Shown here: one piece after another, positions 5,598 to 9,656 of the stretch
Position numbering within the stretch: position 1 is the first letter of the stretch
How the letters are laid out: each line of letters starts with the position of its first letter
Assembly (NCBI GenBank): GCA_039187815.1
Contig: JBCCZI010000144.1
Location: 1 to 9,656, forward strand
DNA from: Thermohalobaculum sp039187815
GTDB taxonomy: Bacteria > Pseudomonadota > Alphaproteobacteria > Rhodobacterales > Rhodobacteraceae
DNA length: 9,656 bases
Direction of reading: 5' to 3'
Program-made: the position numbers and the translations under genes
The notes under the pieces: model-generated
What the model was told of the DNA's origin: nothing
Seen by the model: only the letters and a program-made list of their open reading frames with translations
Database searches by the model: none

Positions 5598-8057
5598 TCA
5601 ACCGGTTTCGAGCTCGTAGAGAGTGTACCCCTCAGCTTCGCCGGCAATGAAGCCGATGCGCTCATGTTTGTGGCTCTGCTCCCAGTCGACGGACTGGTCT
5701 TCGTGGACGCGCACCAGAGCTTGGCCATCTTTGGTTCTGTAGCGGACGGTTGCGGCCTCGGTGTCGCGCATCGTCTGCAGATCGGCCAGGAACACGTCTC
5801 CTCCGAGGGCGAAATCCTCGACCCCCGTCTGCTCCCAACGAAAGCCCGCACCCTTCCGACCGACGTCATAGGCGACGCTGTCCGAGGCCTCGACCGCGAT
5901 CCAATCGACCAAGGCGTTCAGATCGCTGTCGATGCGGGCGTCTTCCTCCTGGAGCGTCACGAGGAAGCCGTCAACGGTCACCTCGTCATTGCGCTCGGTG
6001 ATTGTCGCATCGCTGTCGGAGATGGCTTGGCTGAAGACCACGGGAGAGGCCTCAAAGCCCGGCTCGAAGGCCACGGAGACTTGGCCATCGGTGCCCGCCA
6101 CGGTCGAGCCGGCCTGGATGAGCGTCCCGTCCTCGAGGGTGTGGACGCCCGCGGTCGCGGCCATCCAGCTGATCGTCTCGGCATCGGCGCGAACGCCGTC
6201 CTGATAGACCCATTCGTCAAGCTGAAACTCAAAGCCCTCGTCGGTCACATTGCGCACGGCGGGCACGATGGGATCGCCATGGCTCCACGAGGCTGGGCCC
6301 ATCACGACCACCGCATCGGGGATGACCTCAGCGAAGGCGACCGAGAACCAGCCATCGGGGTCGTCCTGAAGCACCGTCTCGGTGCCCATCTCCAGGCGCG
6401 GCGCAGGCTCTGGCGTCGGCACCGGCTCCGGTGTGGGTTCGGGTTCGGGCTCTGGTTCGGGCTCGGGAGGGGGCTGCAGATCGCCAGAGATCTTGGTTGA
6501 GGTGGCGCTGGGGTCGAAGTTCAGCGCGTGCTGCTTGCCGCCAAGCTCGGCCTCAGAGCGATGGATGACCTGGATCTGGTCGATGGCCAGTTTGTGCGAT
6601 CTGCCGGCGACATAAATCGTCCAATCGCCCACATAGCCAGAGGGGATGTCGAGCGCGAGAAAGGAGCCGCGCTGGCCCTCCTCTTGGATCGCCCAGGACC
6701 AGGTCAGCGGATCAAGCCCGCCGCTGTCAAAGCCCGTCTCCTCCCCCCGGCCGTTTGCAAAGACCTTGCTCCAATGGAGCTGGCCGCCGGTCGAGACGTC
6801 TGCAATGGCAACCTTGCTGTTCAGGATGGGCCCGCCTGCGGCCGAGGCGAAATAGACGTCGTTGCCTGCGTCGCCTGCGTCCACGCCCTGACCCTCGGGC
6901 TTGATCATGCGGATGCCGACATAGTACCGCCCGCCCGGATCACCCTCGTCGATGGTGAAGGTGTAGGCCATCGGCGTGGTCTGATGGATCCACTCCTTTT
7001 GCAGATAGCTCTGGCCCGCGGCGGGCACGATCCGGTCCTTGGTGTCATCGCGCCACAGGACGCCGTCGCCGGACAGACCCTCGATCTCGGCCCCCCCGAA
7101 CACCGTCGTGACCGTCCACAGATCGGCAAAATTCTCCCAGCTGCTCCGGCCGTCGTTGAGCACGCGGATCCCGTCCTCGGCCTCGATCACGGCGCGCTTG
7201 TCCACGACGGCGTGCACATCATAGGTCAGGACAGGCTCTTGCTGGGGCTCCGGCGCCAGGCTCTGCCCGGCCTGGATAAAGGACTGTGCCTCGCGAGGAT
7301 CGAGCCGGACCGTGGGATCCGTCTCCGTTAGCGCCCAGAGCAGCATCGCGGCGTCCGAGGCATCATAGGAGATATCGTAGTAATAGGGGTTCATGCCCTC
7401 TGAAAGGGTCGGCGGCCCCTCGGGCCCATTCGCCAGATCCATGATGGCGTTCGCTTCCTGGATCACCGGATCATCGGATGCGTCCAGCCACTCCCACCAC
7501 TTGCTCTTGAAGCCTGTGCCCGGGGCGTTGCTCGTCGGCGTGGTGAAGCCGTTGCGATCGACCATGTCAATGAAGCTGACTTGCGGGAACTCGGCCTTGA
7601 GCGTCGCCCAAGGCACGCCCTGTGCCTCGTTCCACCCGGAATGCGAGACGAGCGTGAGGTTCGAAAGATAGTCCGGACCCACGCGCTTCAGCGCGTCATA
7701 GGTGGCGGTCATCGGGCCGCCCTCCAGGATCAGAACACGCTCGCCGCTGTCCAACATGGCGACCAGATCGTCCTCGGCCCGAGACGGGTCGTCCTCATAG
7801 CTCCGAGTGTCGATCCCCAGCCCGTTGGCAAAGGCGGCCGCTTGCTCCATCGCCTCGGCCTGCCACGGCACCGACGCCTCAAACTGGTTGTTGCTGTAGA
7901 AAAAGCTGGTGCGGTCCTCGATCCCCGCCGCTTTGGCAAGCACGGCTGCAATCGGCAGCGCGGCAATGTCATCCGGGTCGTTGTTGTTGCCGTCAAAGTG
8001 AAACACCACGCGATCGAACGCACCTGACCCAATAAGACTGGATGGATTGATGTCCAT
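5598..8057 (-). CDS. Large multidomain protein: nucleoside-hydrolase-like head, beta-rich middle, Pro-Glu linker, three lectin-like repeats
   Basis: An 819-residue protein. ATG 8057 has AGAGGG six bases upstream. Residues 15-245 resemble a nucleoside-hydrolase fold. The acidic motif DGNNNDPDD (22-30) parallels the DxDxxxDD calcium and ribose site, EGGP (112-115) parallels a mid-domain strand, and D232/D235 in SYDASDAAMLLWAL parallel the final aspartate region. Residues about 285-505 are rich in aromatic and beta-prone segments, like a carbohydrate-binding module. Residues 529-553 are a PEP linker. From 570 to 819 three related units of about 80-90 residues occur, each ending in a pattern like TISWMAATAG, LVDWIAVEA or RIGFIAGEA, resembling H-type lectin domains. 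The architecture suggests an extracellular glycan- or nucleoside-active protein, yet no signal peptide or RTX array is visible, so its export route is unclear. It is divergent from the AraC gene and upstream of the MR/MLE gene. Confidence 0.75.
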   Translation of the reverse strand: MDINPSSLIGSGAFDRVVFHFDGNNNDPDDIAALPIAAVLAKAAGIEDRTSFFYSNNQFEASVPWQAEAMEQAAAFANGLGIDTRSYEDDPSRAEDDLVAMLDSGERVLILEGGPMTATYDALKRVGPDYLSNLTLVSHSGWNEAQGVPWATLKAEFPQVSFIDMVDRNGFTTPTSNAPGTGFKSKWWEWLDASDDPVIQEANAIMDLANGPEGPPTLSEGMNPYYYDISYDASDAAMLLWALTETDPTVRLDPREAQSFIQAGQSLAPEPQQEPVLTYDVHAVVDKRAVIEAEDGIRVLNDGRSSWENFADLWTVTTVFGGAEIEGLSGDGVLWRDDTKDRIVPAAGQSYLQKEWIHQTTPMAYTFTIDEGDPGGRYYVGIRMIKPEGQGVDAGDAGNDVYFASAAGGPILNSKVAIADVSTGGQLHWSKVFANGRGEETGFDSGGLDPLTWSWAIQEEGQRGSFLALDIPSGYVGDWTIYVAGRSHKLAIDQIQVIHRSEAELGGKQHALNFDPSATSTKISGDLQPPPEPEPEPEPEPTPEPVPTPEPAPRLEMGTETVLQDDPDGWFSVAFAEVIPDAVVVMGPASWSHGDPIVPAVRNVTDEGFEFQLDEWVYQDGVRADAETISWMAATAGVHTLEDGTLIQAGSTVAGTDGQVSVAFEPGFEASPVVFSQAISDSDATITERNDEVTVDGFLVTLQEEDARIDSDLNALVDWIAVEASDSVAYDVGRKGAGFRWEQTGVEDFALGGDVFLADLQTMRDTEAATVRYRTKDGQALVRVHEDQSVDWEQSHKHERIGFIAGEAEGYTLYELETG
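6399..6473 (-). repeat. Pro-Glu/Pro-Thr linker-coding repeat
   Basis: This segment encodes residues 529-553 of the large protein, alternating Pro with Glu (and some Thr, Val or Ala). At DNA level it is a near-tandem 6-base pattern (GGTTCG/GGCTCG on the plus strand). Such linkers hold extracellular domains apart and often vary in length between strains through slippage. Confidence 0.8.
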
Positions 8058-8091
8058 GACGTGCCCTCTGCATCTGCGAACCTGGACCTGT

Positions 8092-8117
8092 TGGGTCTCT
8101 CAACCCACTTGGAGAGA
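8092..8117 (-). promoter_or_regulatory. Two mutually exclusive hairpins in the leader of the 819-residue gene
   Basis: TGGGT (8092-8096) pairs with ACCCA (8103-8107), 6-nt loop. TCTCTC (8096-8101) pairs with GAGAGA (8112-8117), 10-nt loop. The two stems share bases, so only one can form at a time. They lie 35-60 nt before the start codon at 8057, where an attenuator or RNA-based switch could sit. The stems are short, so chance is not excluded. Confidence 0.25.
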
Positions 8118-8154
8118 TCATCCAAAAGGACCCGGTCGCACACCCCATACATCC

Positions 8155-8169
8155 CTTGGTTGTACCAAG
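8155..8169. promoter_or_regulatory. Perfect dyad CTTGGT-TGT-ACCAAG in the divergent control region
   Basis: A perfect 6-bp inverted repeat with a 3-bp spacer lies between the divergent AraC gene and the 819-residue gene, 98 bp upstream of the latter's start codon. This is a good size and place for an operator. AraC-type proteins more often bind direct repeats, so a second regulator could be the user. Confidence 0.4.
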
Positions 8170-8184
8170 TGTTCTGGGCCGCAA

Positions 8185-8238
8185 GCCAATGCGCTCCGCG
8201 CCAATCTGATCGAGATATGGGCAAATCACGCCAATCTG
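8185..8238 (+). promoter_or_regulatory. Phased GCCAAT direct repeats, candidate AraC-family binding sites
   Basis: GCCAAT occurs at 8185, 8200 and 8230, spacings of exactly 15 and 30 bp. The last two copies extend to CGCCAATCTG (8199-8208 and 8229-8238). They lie between the divergent regulator and its presumed target. Direct repeats at regular helical spacing are the usual target layout of AraC-family regulators. Binding is inferred from position and pattern only. Confidence 0.45.
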
Positions 8239-8317
8239 CTGTGCTCGCTTGCTTGCTCAGGCATTTTAATGAAATTGGTTCTAGTAAATGGAACCCGTAT
8301 CCGAGAGTTGAGGCGTC

Positions 8318-9361
8318 GTGAATATTCGGGACATGCCAGCGCCGCAGGGTTCGTCTTCCGTGGTGATCCCGACTGTCGCATTCGCACTAAAGCTCGGCAT
8401 CGATGCCCGGAAGATCGAAACGCGCATCGGCCTGCCGCTTGCGGAACTGAACACCTGGGAAGAGCGGGTCGGCGACGAGGTGCTCCCGCGGCTCTGGGCG
8501 CTGATCGGCGAAGAGACCTCGCGCCCGGCAGTGCCACCCACGCTCGAGATGGCGCGCATGGCGCCCATCTCGTTCTTTGGGCACCTCTCCAGCCTCGCCC
8601 GGGTCGCTCCCGACCTGGCGTCGACCTTGCAAGCCCTGGCGCAGAACTGCGATCTGATCAGCGACCGGGCCATGTCCGAGTTCGAGGTCTCGGGATCCTT
8701 TGCGCTGTTGCGCGCCTGGCATCCGCTCGAAGTGCTTGATGGCGGCCGCTCTCACGAGCTGTTTTCAGCCATGATCAGTCGGCTGATCACCCATGTGTTC
8801 GGCGACGATGTGCGCGCGACCGAAGTGCGCTTTGGCTTTGAGAGCCAGGGCGAACGCGAGCCCTTTGAGCAGTTTTTCGGCTCGACCGTCCGCTTCGATC
8901 CCTCGGCGGGCGGGGTCACAATGGTGTTCGATCGATCCCTGCTGCAGCGGCGAAACCCCAGGGCAAACCAGGTGGCCGCGCGCTTTATGGAGGGGTTCAT
9001 CGCCGAGTTGCGGGCGCAGCAGGTCCGCGACGGCTATCCGCGGGAGCTCTGGCGCCTGCGCGCCGCGATTTCCGCCGCAATGCAAGGCGGTCAGCCCCCG
9101 CGCGCACCAGATATCGCCAAACGGGCGGGCATGAGCCTGCGCTCGGCCCAGCGCCAAGCGGAGCAGTTCGGCCTCACGCTGCGCCAATTGGTGGACGAGA
9201 CGCGGCTAGAGCGTGCGAAGGCGCTGTTGAGTGCGAACCCCACGGCCTCGGTCGAAGATCTCGGCCGGCATCTGGGCTATTCGGAGCCCAGCGGCTTCCG
9301 CCGCGCCTTCAAGAAGTGGTCGGGCGAAAGCGTCGGGCAATTCCGCTCGCGTCTGCGTTGA
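8318..9361 (+). CDS. AraC-family transcriptional regulator with Arabinose_bd-type N-terminal domain
   Basis: A 347-residue protein. GTG 8318 has GAGG (8310-8313) only four bases upstream; ATG 8333 (residue 6) is an alternative. Residues about 15-205 match the N-terminal effector domain of the Arabinose_bd class, with features such as PLAELNTWEERV, SFFGHLSSLARVAPDL and RFGFESQGEREPFEQFFGSTVRFDP (168-194). Residues about 245-347 carry two helix-turn-helix motifs: APDIAKRAGMSLRSAQRQAEQ (263-283) and SVEDLGRHLGYSEPSGFRRAF (311-331). The tail GESVGQFR is typical of the class. Regulators of this class commonly control catabolism of small molecules such as amino-acid derivatives, often from a divergent position. 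Here the obvious target is the 819-residue gene, and possibly the MR/MLE gene beyond it. It may autoregulate through the repeats at 8185-8238. Confidence 0.9.
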   Translation: MNIRDMPAPQGSSSVVIPTVAFALKLGIDARKIETRIGLPLAELNTWEERVGDEVLPRLWALIGEETSRPAVPPTLEMARMAPISFFGHLSSLARVAPDLASTLQALAQNCDLISDRAMSEFEVSGSFALLRAWHPLEVLDGGRSHELFSAMISRLITHVFGDDVRATEVRFGFESQGEREPFEQFFGSTVRFDPSAGGVTMVFDRSLLQRRNPRANQVAARFMEGFIAELRAQQVRDGYPRELWRLRAAISAAMQGGQPPRAPDIAKRAGMSLRSAQRQAEQFGLTLRQLVDETRLERAKALLSANPTASVEDLGRHLGYSEPSGFRRAFKKWSGESVGQFRSRLR

Positions 9362-9397
9362 TGGAGGCATCTGGCCGATAGGTACCAGAGCGCAGGA

Positions 9398-9522
9398 CTA
9401 GAACCTGGCGCCGAGGGTGAGCGTGGCCGAGAATTGCCCTGTTTCAGCAGCACCAAAGCCCAGCACGAGCGGGCCAAGACTGGTCTCAATGCCGGCAAAC
9501 ATCGATCCGGCGTAAAAGCTGA
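9398..9522 (-). pseudogene. 3' remnant of an outer-membrane beta-barrel gene, truncated by the insertion sequence
   Basis: Read leftward, about 41 codons end in a TAG stop at 9400-9398. They encode two beta strands with alternating hydrophobic residues: SMFAGIETSLGPLVLGFG, then a turn, then FSATLTLGARF with a terminal Phe. A terminal aromatic is the outer-membrane barrel assembly signal. The paired-strand pattern resembles the C-terminus of BamA/Omp85-like barrels, including those of patatin-like phospholipases. The family resemblance gives way to insertion-sequence leader DNA near 9523. The open frame continues to 9598 but only through that leader. The rest of the gene should lie beyond the right end of the insertion, outside the window. 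It is convergent with the AraC gene. Confidence 0.6.
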
Positions 9523-9656
9523 GGGCCTCTAGAAACCTCGCCACCCGAGTGATTTGCTGATTCAATTGCGGTGCTGGAGCAGCGCGGGAGATTGGCATGG
9601 CGAAGCAGCCGGGGTTCTTTGACTTCGACGACCGGATGCGGCGGCTGAGCGATCTC
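9523..9656 (+). mobile_element. Left end of an IS5-like insertion sequence (continues past the window)
   Basis: The transposase start at 9597 and its short leader mark the left end of an insertion sequence running off the window. The exact boundary is not certain. One choice is just after TGA (9520-9522), which fits the TNA target duplications of one IS5 subgroup. Another is CTAG (9528-9531), which fits the YTAR duplications of another. The right inverted repeat is not in view, so neither can be confirmed. Confidence 0.6.
9597..9656 (+). CDS. IS5-family transposase, N-terminal 20 residues
   Basis: ATG 9597 is preceded by GGGAG (9586-9590) at six bases. The twenty codons in view read MAKQPGFFDFDDRMRRLSDL, close to the conserved opening of a common IS5-type DDE transposase group (MAKxPGFFDxxxRLxxLSxxG) widespread in alphaproteobacteria. 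The catalytic domain lies outside the window, so whether the transposase is intact cannot be judged. Confidence 0.75.
   Translation, partial: MAKQPGFFDFDDRMRRLSDL

Noticed and set aside
5556..6500. Long plus-strand open frame of 314 codons
   Set aside because: It lies opposite the large minus-strand gene, its protein has no recognisable domain, and the minus-strand reading shows coherent domains; it is a shadow of GC-rich codon use.
6840..6880. RTX calcium-binding repeat in the large protein (GDAGNDVYF)
   Set aside because: A single weak match with no tandem copies; it does not support type I secretion by itself.
6528..7331. Plus-strand open frame of 267 codons
   Set aside because: Antisense shadow of the same large gene, low-complexity composition and no plausible motif.
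9523..9598. Continuation of the minus-strand frame to an ATG at 9598 as an intact 66-residue gene
   Set aside because: That part is the insertion-sequence leader read backwards; its residues do not resemble a barrel strand or a signal peptide.

Overview
The window looks like chromosomal DNA of a GC-rich alphaproteobacterium, most likely of the Rhodobacteraceae/Roseobacter type. The reasons are the codon use, the Tat-exported PhoX/DUF839-like phosphatase, the small Cys-containing TPR protein, and an enolase-superfamily enzyme resembling those that marine Rhodobacteraceae use on hydroxyprolines and betaines. This is an inference from recognised families; no search was run.

Layout. (1) Positions 1-322, minus strand: N-terminal part of a PhoX/DUF839-like protein with a twin-arginine signal. 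(2) 606-1064, plus: a secreted TPR protein, divergent from the first gene and with a good sigma70-type promoter. (3) 1210-4226, plus: a tight four-gene signalling operon made of a stand-alone receiver, a periplasmic solute-binding protein, a membrane histidine kinase and a second stand-alone receiver. (4) 4290-5396, minus: an enolase-superfamily (MR/MLE) enzyme. (5) 5598-8057, minus: an 819-residue multidomain protein with a nucleoside-hydrolase-like head, a beta-rich middle, a Pro-Glu linker and three lectin-like repeats. (6) 8318-9361, plus: an AraC-family regulator transcribed divergently from it. (7) 9398-9656: the last stretch of an outer-membrane beta-barrel gene abutting the left end of an IS5-like insertion sequence.

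How the parts may work together. In the signalling operon the solute-binding protein probably presents a small ligand to the kinase periplasmic domain, and the kinase phosphorylates one or both receivers. Neither receiver carries an output domain, so the effector lies outside the window. In the right half, the AraC regulator and the 819-residue gene share a 260-bp divergent control region with a perfect dyad, phased GCCAAT repeats and two mutually exclusive hairpins. The MR/MLE gene lies downstream of the 819-residue gene, separated by 201 bp that hold a long imperfect stem-loop.

No tRNA, rRNA, CRISPR array or phage gene was seen. No gap between genes exceeds 300 bp. Many long opposite-strand open frames in this GC-rich DNA are shadows and are left out.
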